In this document: one piece after another, positions 22,720 through 33,369 of the stretch | Layout: each line of letters starts with the position of its first letter | How positions within the stretch are numbered: the stretch's first letter is position 1 | Source: Incurvaria masculella | Taxonomy: Eukaryota > Arthropoda > Insecta > Lepidoptera > Incurvariidae | Length of the DNA: 64,000 bases | NCBI GenBank assembly: GCA_946894095.1 | Contig: OX335644.1 | Span: 9,591,595-9,655,594 of the forward strand | Direction of reading: 5' to 3' | The notes under the pieces: model-generated | What the model saw: only the letters and a program-made list of their open reading frames with translations | What the model was told of the DNA's origin: nothing | Database searches by the model: none | Program-made: the position numbers and the translations under genes

Positions 22720-22999
22720 TGTGGAATTGTGTTAAGACATTGTTACGTCAGATTTGAATTTGGCGCCCACTGCATCAGTGGTGCCATCTAGTTCTGTTAA
22801 AAGAAACAAAATAGACAGTGCTTTTCCGAAAAGCCACACTAGGTGGCAGTACAGACTCGATATTTACAGGAAGCAGCCATTTTAGTATTCTGTGTGTATT
22901 ATGTTTTTTTTGTTCTGTGTTGTTCAAAAAAGATGAGAAAAATAAATATACTTCGATTGACAAGTGCGTTTCGATAGGCGCCTCCCAGACCTTCCCACA
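22720..22999 (+). repeat. 5' long terminal repeat
   Basis: 280 bp, TGTG...CACA, reading as identical to 27247-27526. It contains an AATAAA (22941-22946) that may serve as the polyadenylation signal in the 3' copy, a CRE-like TACGTCA near its start and a CACTGCATCAGTG near-palindrome. Confidence 0.95.
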
Positions 23000-23419
23000 A
23001 CTTTGGGGGCTCGTCCGGGATGGTGGGAGCCGTCAGTCTATCGTAATAACGACGAAACGAGATCGCGCGCTGGATAACGAGGCATCCACGCCATTCACCG
23101 AACACGACACGACGCCGCCGCCGCCATTACGACGCCGGGGCCGCCATTACGACGCCGCGCCCTAAAGACGAACGAGAAGCGGCGCACGCGCCGTGACTTG
23201 CGCGACCGGTTCTACAAAGTGACGACGTCGCGACGCGCCGCCCGCCCTACGACCACACGCCGCCCGCCCATCGACGACGCGCCGCCCGCTCTTCGACCAC
23301 ACGCCGCCCGCCCTACCACGACACGCCGCAAGCCCTGCGACGCACGCTAGCCACGACGAAAACGACGCGCTGATACTGCAACGACGATAAGACGCGAGCC
23401 ACGGCGACAGCACGAAACC
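23000..23419 (+). other. GC-rich untranslated leader of the LTR element
   Basis: The 420 bases between LTR and gag-pol are strongly GC-rich, unlike the AT-rich reading frame. From about 23215 to 23345 they contain about five imperfect repeats built on CGCCGCCCGCCC. One short upstream frame starts at the ATG made by the end of the primer binding site (23020) and stops after 8 codons. The leader may hold packaging or translation signals. Confidence 0.7.
23004..23021 (+). other. Primer binding site, tRNA-Pro type
   Basis: TGGGGGCTCGTCCGGGAT lies 4 bases after the 5' LTR. It is the 18-base complement of the 3' end of tRNA-Pro, the type known from murine leukaemia virus. The match to that known site is exact as I recall it. 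Confidence 0.85.
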
Positions 23420-26400
23420 ATGTCAAAGAAGGAGCGACTAAGGCAGGAAGACTTCAAAGACGAAGAACCTACGACGAAGAAGATGCACATACCTTTTCGA
23501 GATGTGGAACAATCGATGCATACATTTAGTGGAGACGACACTTACCCTATTAAACTATGGATCAAGGACTTTGAAGAAAATTCTATTTTAATGGAATGGT
23601 CGAGTATCGAAGAATTAATATATGCAAAGAAGTTACTTCAAGGTACTGCGCTGCTGCTTCTGCGCGCACACGGAACCGTAAAGTCATGGAAAGAATTAAA
23701 AGAACTTCTTATCGAGGAATTTGGACCAAAACTTAATAGCGCAGCAGTACATAAAAACCTGGCTAAGAGAAAAATGCAAAAAGAGGAAACATACCAACAG
23801 TACTTCCTCTGCATGAAGGAAATGGCTACACATGGTGAAGTGGAGGATAGTGCATTGATTGACTACATAATAGATGGCATTCATGATGCTGAGATCAACA
23901 AGGCAGTCCTTTACGGAGCAACAACGCTGAAAGAGTTTAGATCAAAACTAGGCATATACGAAGAAATAAGGAAAAAGATAAAATCAAAACCGATGTACGA
24001 GGCCCAACATCCAACTCGTGAATCCAAGAAGACTGCGAACGAAGCGGGAAAGTTGAACGCACCCAACGCACGGCAAGGACAGTTACGCTGCTACAATTGT
24101 GGACTACTCGGACATCGCTCAAACGTGTGTGAAAAAGGGATTAAGTGCTTTCGCTGTAATGACTTTGGACACATCTCTACTCAGTGCTCGAAGCAACCTG
24201 ACAAGAAGACTCTGTTAACAGGATTGTCCCAGGACACACACCGACACAAGATTGTAACCATCTGCAACATGAAGACGACCGCTTTCTTTGACTCTGGGAG
24301 CCAAGTCAACCTAATGACGAGTAAACAAGCAACAGATCTCGGAATAAACTATTTAGAGCAAACCATGGAAATTACAGGACTGGGACAGTACAAGACAAAG
24401 ACGCTGGGAAGATTTAACACCGACATTGACATAGATGGATGCACGTTTGAAATTGATGTGCACGTAATAAAAGACGGAGTGATCCCAATGAATTTTTTAC
24501 TCGGAGATCCAATATTAAACCACGTTGATGTAAACATTACATCAGATGGCATTCATGTGAAGCCACACGAGGCACTAATTTTACCAATTAAATATGATGA
24601 CGTTGAAAATTACGATATTGGGAGTTGGAAGAATGAGAAAGAAATTAAAAGACTCATCGGTAATTACCAGCCCAGCGGGAAGAAGACGTCGCCAGTGGAA
24701 CTAAAAATAATCCTCACCGACAAAAAAGCGGTATACCAGAACCCACGACGACTTGCACCAGCTGAGTTACAATTTGTCGAAAAACAAGTGAAAGAATGGA
24801 TTGAAGAAGGTATTGTAAAACCTAGCATCTCTGATTACGCCAGCCCCGTAGTACTTGCAAAAAAAGGAGACTCTTACAGACTATGTATAGATTATAGACC
24901 TTTAAATAAGAAGATAATTCAAGAGAGATTTCCACTTCCGCTAATAGAAGACCAGATAGATAAATTAAGCAACGCACGATTTTTCACGACGATCGACCTG
25001 AAAAATGGATTTTTCCATGTACCTGTTCATGAAGAAAGTCAGAAATACACTTCGTTTGTCACCCCAAAAGGACAATATGTGTTTCAAAGAATGCCGTTCG
25101 GACTTTCGGTGGGACCAGCCGTGTTTCAACGGTTCATTTGTTGTGTTTTTAAAGACCTGATGGCAGACGAGACGGTACTTACCTACTTGGACGATATAAT
25201 TATACCATCGAAAACCGAAGAAGAAGGCATCCAAAAATTGAAGATAGTACTGAAGCGAGCTGAAGAATATGGACTCCATATTAATTGGAAAAAATGCCAG
25301 TTCCTGAAATCGGAAGTGACATATCTCGGATATGACATACAGAATAACGAAGTAAAACCTTCTGGGTTAAAGATTAAAGCCGTGATGAATTTTAAAACGC
25401 CGAAAACAACAAAAGATGTACAGTCATTCCTTGGACTGACTGGATACTTCAGGAAGTTTGTTCAAAATTATTCAACGATTGCAAAGCCGCTGACAGATCT
25501 TCTGAAGAAGGACGTACCTTTTCAATTCAACCTAAATGCTGAGAAATCATTTGCTGAACTGAAGCTACGACTGTGCAACGCACCTGTTCTACACATCTAT
25601 GATCCAAAGCTTGAAACAGAAGTACACACCGATGCTAGCACGGATGGTTACGGATCCGTGTTGCTACAGCGATGCCCAGACGATAAGAAGATGCATCCTG
25701 TGTACTACATGAGTAAGAAGACTACACCGGCTCAGAAGAATTATCACAGTTACCAATTGGAAGTGCTTGCTATAGTGGAAGCACTCAAAAAATTTAGAGT
25801 ATACCTTCTTGGTATAAAATTTAAGATAGTAACAGATTGTGCCGCATTGACCATGACATTGAAGAAAAAAGATTTAACGCCTAGAGTAGCACGTTGGGCT
25901 CTGCTCCTAGAAGAATATGACTATGAGATTGAACATCGATCTGGAACACGGATGAAACATGTTGATTGTTTGAGCCGACACCCAGTACTATTGATAAGTA
26001 CGGAGACCATGACACGACTCATACAAGCACAACAGGCTGATGAGAAAATTAAGACGATAGTAAAGTTGCTTGAAACTGAACCCTACGATGACTATATGAC
26101 TGACAACAAAGTGTTGTATAAAGTTGTGAACAACAATAAACTTTTTGTTGTGCCGAAAAAGATGCAGACGGAGATAATTCGAAGAAATCACGAAAATGGA
26201 CACTTCGCTGTAAAAAAGACAGAAGAGCTAATCAAAAATGAATTCTACATAAACAACCTTACAAACAAGATACAGTCATATATCAGTAACTGTATCCCGT
26301 GCATATTATCAGAACGTAAACGAGGAAAAAAAGAAGGGTTCTTGCATCCGATTGACAAAGAAGACACTCCTCTCTCTACGTATCACGTCGATCACCTTGG

Positions 26401-27262
26401 GCCTTTGACTTCAACTAATAAAAACTATAAATATGTGCTGACAGTAATAGACGGATTTACAAAATTTACTTGGATTTACACAACAAAAACTACAAAGTCG
26501 TCTGAAGTTGTTGACAACCTCGAAAAACAACAACAAATATTTGGATCACCAAAAAGAATTATTACAGATCGAAACACATCATTTACATCAAACGAGTTTG
26601 AAGACTATTGCAAAAATGAAAATATACAACATTTTAAGATAACGACGGGACAGCCGAGAGGAAACGGTCAAGTGGAACGTATTCATCAGGTTATTATATC
26701 GACACTCACAAAGCTGAGCATGGATGATCCATCAAAATGGTACAAGAATGTGAGTAAGGTGCAAAGATGTATAAATTCTACATATCAACGGAGCATCGGA
26801 ATGACACCTTTTGAGCTAATGATTGGGGTAAAAATGATAGACCGAAACGACGTAGGAATTATGAAGATAATACAGGAAGAAAAAATCAATACCTTTATGG
26901 ACGAGAGAACTACACTAAGAATGGATGCAAAGAAACAAATCATGAAAGTACAGAGAGAGAATGTAAAAAATTTCAATAAGAAGAGAAAGGAAAGCACTAA
27001 ATATTCTGTAGGCGATTTGGTCGCTATACAAAGAACGCAGTTTGGTCAGGGCATTAAGGTCCATCCAAAATTCTTTGGACCATATATAGTGACCAATGAC
27101 AACGGACGGGATAGATACAGTGTGGAGAAAACTGGGGATGGAGAAGGACCTTTTAGGACGACAATAAGTGCTGATATGATGAAGCGATGGAGAACGACTG
27201 ATGACCTATACTCGTCCGAGTCGGACGAGGACCAGGAGGGCCGAGCTGTGGAATTGTGTTAA
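23420..27262 (+). CDS. Gag-Pol polyprotein of the LTR retrotransposon
   Basis: One 1280-codon frame encodes the whole polyprotein. Gag covers roughly residues 1-260 and ends in two CCHC zinc knuckles (C224/C227/H232/C237 and C243/C246/H251/C256). The aspartic protease has FFDSGSQVNLM with D291. Reverse transcriptase follows (about 440-690) with TIDLKNGFF and the catalytic YLDD at 589-592. RNase H has D738, E781, D806 and D849. Integrase has the zinc site H924/H928/C958/C961 and the D991-D1050-E1086 triad with DD35E spacing, then an FGPY module at 1219-1222. The start codon has A at -3. All catalytic residues are present. There is no frameshift or stop between gag and pol, and the last four codons and the stop lie in the 3' LTR. 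Confidence 0.97.
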   Translation: MSKKERLRQEDFKDEEPTTKKMHIPFRDVEQSMHTFSGDDTYPIKLWIKDFEENSILMEWSSIEELIYAKKLLQGTALLLLRAHGTVKSWKELKELLIEEFGPKLNSAAVHKNLAKRKMQKEETYQQYFLCMKEMATHGEVEDSALIDYIIDGIHDAEINKAVLYGATTLKEFRSKLGIYEEIRKKIKSKPMYEAQHPTRESKKTANEAGKLNAPNARQGQLRCYNCGLLGHRSNVCEKGIKCFRCNDFGHISTQCSKQPDKKTLLTGLSQDTHRHKIVTICNMKTTAFFDSGSQVNLMTSKQATDLGINYLEQTMEITGLGQYKTKTLGRFNTDIDIDGCTFEIDVHVIKDGVIPMNFLLGDPILNHVDVNITSDGIHVKPHEALILPIKYDDVENYDIGSWKNEKEIKRLIGNYQPSGKKTSPVELKIILTDKKAVYQNPRRLAPAELQFVEKQVKEWIEEGIVKPSISDYASPVVLAKKGDSYRLCIDYRPLNKKIIQERFPLPLIEDQIDKLSNARFFTTIDLKNGFFHVPVHEESQKYTSFVTPKGQYVFQRMPFGLSVGPAVFQRFICCVFKDLMADETVLTYLDDIIIPSKTEEEGIQKLKIVLKRAEEYGLHINWKKCQFLKSEVTYLGYDIQNNEVKPSGLKIKAVMNFKTPKTTKDVQSFLGLTGYFRKFVQNYSTIAKPLTDLLKKDVPFQFNLNAEKSFAELKLRLCNAPVLHIYDPKLETEVHTDASTDGYGSVLLQRCPDDKKMHPVYYMSKKTTPAQKNYHSYQLEVLAIVEALKKFRVYLLGIKFKIVTDCAALTMTLKKKDLTPRVARWALLLEEYDYEIEHRSGTRMKHVDCLSRHPVLLISTETMTRLIQAQQADEKIKTIVKLLETEPYDDYMTDNKVLYKVVNNNKLFVVPKKMQTEIIRRNHENGHFAVKKTEELIKNEFYINNLTNKIQSYISNCIPCILSERKRGKKEGFLHPIDKEDTPLSTYHVDHLGPLTSTNKNYKYVLTVIDGFTKFTWIYTTKTTKSSEVVDNLEKQQQIFGSPKRIITDRNTSFTSNEFEDYCKNENIQHFKITTGQPRGNGQVERIHQVIISTLTKLSMDDPSKWYKNVSKVQRCINSTYQRSIGMTPFELMIGVKMIDRNDVGIMKIIQEEKINTFMDERTTLRMDAKKQIMKVQRENVKNFNKKRKESTKYSVGDLVAIQRTQFGQGIKVHPKFFGPYIVTNDNGRDRYSVEKTGDGEGPFRTTISADMMKRWRTTDDLYSSESDEDQEGRAVELC

Positions 27263-27526
27263 GACATTGTTACGTCAGATTTGAATTTGGCGCCCACTGC
27301 ATCAGTGGTGCCATCTAGTTCTGTTAAAAGAAACAAAATAGACAGTGCTTTTCCGAAAAGCCACACTAGGTGGCAGTACAGACTCGATATTTACAGGAAG
27401 CAGCCATTTTAGTATTCTGTGTGTATTATGTTTTTTTTGTTCTGTGTTGTTCAAAAAAGATGAGAAAAATAAATATACTTCGATTGACAAGTGCGTTTCG
27501 ATAGGCGCCTCCCAGACCTTCCCACA
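27247..27526 (+). repeat. 3' long terminal repeat
   Basis: Reads as identical to the 5' LTR. The gag-pol frame enters it for 16 bases and stops at TAA (27260-27262). The bases just upstream ('gaggaccaggagggccgagc') are only partly purine, so the polypurine tract is weak or overlaps the coding end. Confidence 0.95.
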
Positions 27527-27530
27527 TATA
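27527..27530. repeat. Target site duplication TATA (right copy)
   Basis: Partner of 22716-22719. Confidence 0.8.
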
Positions 27531-27691
27531 TTTTTGTTGTAACGATAACTACTTTTTCAGGCGCATTATCTAGGTAACGCAACCACTTGGCACAGGCAGA
27601 CTGACACATTTAGCTTCAGAGGGTTGGTCTTTATCCTGTGAACCCAGTTTCAGCCATTTACGTTATCGTTACCATTTTTGTCGCGACCTCC

Positions 27692-28539
27692 TAGTCTATT
27701 AGCAGCTTCGGTTGAGGGCGCTGTGCGTGCATGCAGCTCCGGTATCTAAATTGGGAATCGGGAGGACTTATCGGTCCACGTGGCACTCGCCATTTAGATG
27801 ACCATGGTTATACCTACGTCGTGGTGGCAAGACCTACCGAGCTAGCGTTTTACGATTTTAGTGGGAATAGCGGCTCCCTCAAATAACTGAACGGTTGGTC
27901 ATCGAAATAGCTAAATCATGAAATACTTAAGGGACGTCTATTTTGGAAATCATAACACATCAAATCTGACATTAAATGAAAGCGACCACCGCCAAAGTTA
28001 ACTAGAAATAAAAATGTTTATAGAAGAATCGGTTGGACGACCGTAGACGGTCCGATGCTTGATTCAGAGTTTGTCGTCGTTAATGAACTGGCAGTTGCGG
28101 ACTGTGGCTCTGCCCGTAAATCAATTGAATATGAACATGTCGTCAGCGCAGCGGAACGCACGGATGCGAATCAGCTACCCGCCATTCATTTGCGTAAGGA
28201 TCTGCGACCGCCCCGCCGCCGCCTCCGCCGCCGCCGCCGCGCGCTCCGTGCCGCCAACGTTCGGGACAACGTTTAGATGTCCATAAAAACATTACGTGAC
28301 CGGCGGGCTTTATTGTCGACGAGCATTATAAATTTACGATATCGCTGGACGCGAATGCAAAGGATTCATTAACGTCACGAACTGGGCGGCAAAATGAGCA
28401 TTCTGGTAACTATTGCACAAATACCTGTCTATAAAATACCCCTTCAACCAACTGAAACTTTGCACTGTGTGTTTGCATTGTACCATCTCGTATTTTATGT
28501 CAATACACTGAAGTCCGTTTTTCTCCAAGGTCTAGTGTC
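27692..28539. other. No gene seen; GC-rich patch at 28190-28270
   Basis: A 73-codon plus frame (28055-28276) runs into an arginine-rich tail coded by CCGCCG-type repeats. It has no recognisable domain. The rest is unremarkable. Confidence 0.35.
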
Positions 28540-28740
28540 AAAACAGTATCTAAATTGTTTTATAACTCGCTTCGTTTACAGTACAACAATGCGCTTCGAT
28601 GTATGTTGGGACTCCCTTGGAGGTGTAGTGTATCTGGTATATTCGCTGAGTATGGGCTTGACGACTTTTCCGCCATAATGCGGAAGCGGCGAGGAGGGTT
28701 TATGACTCGAATTTGTAAATCGGAAAATGAAATAGTTTAA
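28540..28740 (+). mobile_element. LINE fragment (ORF2 C-terminus)
   Basis: The frame at 28555-28740 reads YNSLRLQYNNALRCMLGLPW and, further on, MRKRRGGFMTRI. This style (small cysteine/leucine-rich block followed by 'RKR') is typical of the far C-terminal part of moth LINE polyproteins. Upstream parts are missing. Confidence 0.55.
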
Positions 28741-31700
28741 GTTATCTCGGACAAATTATTTAAAAGAATAAAACAATTGTTGACAAAATGACAAAATGTA
28801 AATCAAAATTAGATTTTTTCTTAAAATCTTAGTTAAATTTTGTGATTTATTGTAGTTTTAATTTTAAACTGTAAATACGTTTTACCTAAAAACAAATTCT
28901 GTTAATTCGTTCATAATAGATATTATGTGTTTCGCTTTTTCAACACACCTTTCGAGCAGTGTTTTAGTGCATTTAGGGAATCCTGAAAAAATAACATATT
29001 GTGATAATTTCGAATTTAACCAATTCTAGAAGATAACCCCGTTTACGTGTTCTACCAAACCTTACTCTACGTCGAATCTTTACCAATTTCATTTCAAACT
29101 TCACCTTGAACTGGGAATGAGAATGAACGATAACATCACAGCGATAATAACTTCATGAACGCATCGTGACAATCGAGAGATCGACCAATCGAATCGGTGA
29201 AAACATACGACGATGTACCACATGGCACATCACTACGACCCGCTATCGACACCTATCAGTCAATTTATCATTGTTTCGTTCACACTTATTTTTAACGCGC
29301 TCCGAAATTGGCACAGTACCTACTAAATTGTCAAATATTGCGATTAATTTTATTGAGTTCCTTATATAAAATCAGTTACTCTGTGTCACTACGACGTCTG
29401 TCATTCAATCTGTCAAGTTTAATTTCAAGTATCTACTGATTAAATTAAACCAAAACCAGCTAACCATCAGCAATAAAACTTTTTTTTCAAGTCTACTCTC
29501 TCTTACTTTGAGAATTTCCATATATGTAAAATTTACAGTTTTATACCAAGCAAGCTCATCGTTATTGTTTCAGCGGATATGGCATAATGTCAAATTGCCG
29601 GTTCAGGTTTGCATACTTTCATTAAATTTAAAAAATCCCTCGTGTATAGAAAATCGTCAATGAGTTAAGATGTAACTGGAGTAGTAATCATAGTAATCGA
29701 AAATTAGAATGTAAAAAAGGCACTACACATTATTTTTTTATTTAAAAAAACCATTAACACACCAGATTAGTTCGGTCAGACGTACCTACATTTGTTTAAT
29801 AACGTGAATGCGTACTACGTACTACGATTAATTATTTTCCAATTTTCGGGGAATGGCGCCATCTTATTGAAGATATTTGGAGCGTTTGGAATCACCTTAA
29901 TATCATTCAATATAATAAGTTTTCTGATAAAGCTGATAGCACTCATATTATTAGTTCAGTTACAGTATTCGATAGTAAAGAGCGGGAAGATTTCCCTATA
30001 TAAAGGGAGGGGGGTAATTTTTTTAGCTAGGATCAAACAGATTTTGAAAATGTAAAGCATATTTGCATGCATGTTTCCTTAATGCTCAATCATGATTATT
30101 TGCTAATAATCTCAAACAAATTTGAATTGATAAACTATCATATACTTATCATTTGATTAGTAGGAACTAGAATTACACCTAGCCTCCGTGTGTGTGAGGT
30201 GTGAGGTGAGGCTCGGAAAGGTGACGATAGGGGTCAGTTATACGTAACAATGATTATTTATATCGCGTCGTGCTGTGTCATATCTGTGGAGGTATTACCC
30301 GCCATTCTACGCGATAGTTTGCAAATATGAATACAAAACTCTCCTGATAACTGTCCTGAAATATTTAATTTCATTATAGAAATACTAACAATGAAATAAA
30401 ATAAATTTTCCTTCTTAACAAAGCTATACTTCTAGAACTAGGGCTATCCTAATCGCATTGGCCGACAAGTAGACGTGTCCCGCGAAAACGCTTTCTGTTC
30501 AGTCATTATTTGACTTTTCATGTTGCACCATTGCTTCAGTGTGGTTATGTTTAAAACAGTTTAACGACTTATCAATTATGAGCATTTTTTTCCGAAAAAT
30601 GTTATGCCTCCTTTCAAGAAAACTGAAATAATTCAATGAATAGAACTAACAGATATATTATAAACCGTTTGAGATGCATTAAAGGGGCCAAAACTTATCA
30701 TTGATATGCAACAAATATCTTCGACACAGAAATATAACAAGTCTGAAATGTTTACCATGCGTCACAAAAACTGCAATGAACTCCCGCGAAAACCCCCGAA
30801 AACTGGGCCACTGACTTCGAAAGTAAAGATATGCCATGTTGATGTATGCCGGTTTAGTCTACATGCATATTATAGTATTGGAAACCTCAAAATTACGATC
30901 ATCAAGTACGTATGAAATAAAACTTCAACCAATAGAAATATAATAATCAAACCTAATTCATGGAAATGTCTCAAAATGTATTAAAAAATAAAGCAGGAAA
31001 TGTAAGAAATACAAATATCTTATCTATCCTTATTATGTACCTAAGGATCCTGAGATATCTTTATCATCATATATTTTATAATTTTGAGTAATCTTTTCTC
31101 TTTATCATTTATCGTCTATTAGATACATGAATTCTATGCAATAGAAACCGGAACAGTACTAAGCCTCTCCCGCATTATTTTGATTCCTCAATACATATTT
31201 GTATGTTCACACACCCAAAACATTCTCTCGAGAAATTGTTTTCCACACCCGAATACGAAATCGCAAAGTTTTGAGCTTAAAATCTAAAGGGTAACTCATC
31301 TACTACTGAAGAAAATGCGGTCATCGAAGCTGTGGTTTTATTTGTGCTATCGATGTTTGTGCTAGGCTTGAATAAGTTTAATATTGAAAGGAAAACGAGC
31401 GCAAGATTATTTGAGGGACAAGCCAAATCATAGTTCGTTACTTACATTAACGTACTATAAATGTATTGTTTGAGTTTGATGAGGTGTAAATAAAAAAAAG
31501 GAGAGAAGTTCGACATTCTCCTGGAAAATTCTGTTATCATACGGAATATTTCTGGAGAAAAACAATCTAATTTACTGATTAATTTGGGCTGAGTTATGTA
31601 AGGTTGGGTGAGGTCAGGACAGCTTAGCTTAGGTTAGTTCACTAAAAATATTTCTAGTTTTTTCGAATGGTTGCAAGTTCATTTTGTGTTACAACTTTCC

Positions 31701-32272
31701 GCGACACATATTTATTGAAATTCAACTCATTTTATTGGCATAAAACACTTCCGTAGCCAATAAAACTCTCTCGTCTAAGAAATATAATGGCAGGATTGTA
31801 AATTTTATGGATCATAAAGCATGTGGCGGATTTGGAAGGGCACCATGTTTCCTCAAATGGTCCAGTCTTGCACTACACTTCTTTTCTTTTCTTCTTTACT
31901 TTTAGAAATGTATTTTACTATTTCGATATTTCAATGATTCGTTGTCGACTTGATGGCGAGAACCAGCTACATTCGCAGGCGCAATACTCCAGACAAAACG
32001 TGCTAAGGTTATTGTCAGCTCATTCTCAGTTGTCAGCTCCTCCTCAAGAAACGGTTTTCTCACAGTTCACCTCCAGTGTACGTGCGTGATATTAAAGCGT
32101 AAAATACTGCAAATGCATATCATGGATTACTAATTTACTCACATGTAATCTGACACATTATCTCTTATCTAAGATAGGTTCTTTCGAGTAATTACATAAT
32201 GTTGTTGTTATTTTTGTGAATATAGTTTAGTCAGGAGGTAAGGATAAACATAACTTATAACTTTGTGGCCCA
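28741..32272. other. No gene seen in 3.5 kb
   Basis: AT-rich DNA. Open frames near 29792-30055 and 31823-32089 are not supported by domains or splice sites. No clear repeats were recognised apart from short G/T-rich words near 30190-30220 and 31590-31640. Confidence 0.35.
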
Positions 32273-32809
32273 TCCCGCTCATCTCCCCATACAAAAGGGG
32301 AAAGAAGATCACGCCCATATTTCTTGTCAGAGATCCAAAATTTTGCTCAAAATAGTTTTATTTGATCGAACTAGATGTCTGATGACTACTGGCATTGTAA
32401 AATTGTGTTTGCTTTCTAAATTATAAGGTTCGAAAGTTTGAATTTTTTGCGCGTTTTATACAATAACTTTGGAGGTGGATTACGCAATGATAAAGTAAGA
32501 ACATCTTAAAAAGATTAGTCATAAGACATAGCTTATTTAATCAAGATTTATAATCTATATGGTTTTTGTTAGATTTTTTACTACAGCGGTCGTGGTTTAC
32601 TTTTAGCTATAAGTCGTTTTGAAATTAAAATTTTCGTAAATCTTACCAAATCATACACTATGCACATTGTCTTTTTTGTGGACATGCTGCATCTTCCTCA
32701 TCACGGAATCTGTCTTATTCTTTGAAACAGAGAAGATCCAAGAGCGCAACAGCACGGTTTTGTACCGTGCCCGCGAATGAGTTAGGTCCGCCGGGTTGGG
32801 CCACCTTAA
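32273..32809. mobile_element. TTAA-flanked MITE, copy 2
   Basis: Diverged copy of the unit at 236-759 in the same orientation. The right TTAA (32806-32809) is kept; the left one is lost. Both copies keep the 'gcacggtttt...accgtgc' hairpin and the 'gtcgtggtttacttttagct' block. Confidence 0.55.
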
Positions 32810-33369
32810 TACAAAATTGTTATTCTATTAACTTGTAACTAAAATGAAACCCTTGGCTGTTCCGATTAAACTGACATTTTAGATTGACGGATCCATCAGT
32901 TATCGGCGTTTAGTATGTGGTCTTTTTGATTGAAAATTATAGATAAAGTAACAATTTTTAAGGACAGATGAATAATTTTTGTTAAGCAATTATTTACTGA
33001 ATTGACTAATAATAAGTAAAGACAGTAGTTAATAAGACTGAATTTACTCAACTCGGGCTAAATTAATATTTAAAAAAAATACACAAACGCAAGTTTCGGG
33101 AAATCCTGAGCTGTGGGTTGATGGTAAGCAGACACTATATAAAAATATTTGAACACATTGCATTTTCCACATGCTATTTCCAATGAAGTGGGAATTCGTA
33201 GATTATATTTTCAAGAACACTTTTGCGTACACTAATCTACTGGAATTTAAGAAAACAAAGCACAAGGGCGGGTTAGAGAATTTGCATTCTGATGTTACTG
33301 AAACTTGCGGGAGATAAACATTATTTCACTGCAGTCTTAATGAGGAAACATTGTTATCAATCGTAATCT

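Larger units (their letters stand above)
22720..27526 (+). mobile_element. Complete Ty3/gypsy-type LTR retrotransposon
   Basis: The 4807-bp element has 280-bp LTRs starting TGTG and ending CACA, which read as identical throughout. It has a 4-bp TATA target duplication, a primer binding site of tRNA-Pro type, a 420-base leader and one uninterrupted gag-pol frame. Domain order protease - reverse transcriptase - RNase H - integrase, with a GPY-type module at the end, places it in Metaviridae. There is no envelope gene. Identical LTRs and an intact frame point to a recent insertion, so the copy may still be active. The clade cannot be fixed by eye; the gag and zinc-knuckle style is reminiscent of the Mdg3 group. 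Confidence 0.95.
22334..27691. mobile_element. MITE family A, copy split by an LTR retrotransposon
   Basis: The left arm (22334-22457) and right arm (27567-27691) are reverse complements of about 124 bp, from GGAGGTC at the left end to GCGACCTCC at the right end. Removing the LTR element and one target copy leaves a unit of about 547 bp. The interior flanks (22620-22719 and 27540-27560) match the uninterrupted relative at 8698-8925. The host MITE is therefore older than the retrotransposon it carries. Confidence 0.75.

Noticed and set aside
22775..22963. Identical 62-codon minus frames in both LTRs
   Set aside because: Antisense to the LTR, no domain; identity only reflects the identical LTRs.
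29792..30055. 87-codon hydrophobic frame, and a second open frame with tryptophan-rich sequence over the same bases
   Set aside because: Two frames cannot both be coding, neither has splice-like borders or a known domain, and the DNA is AT-rich.
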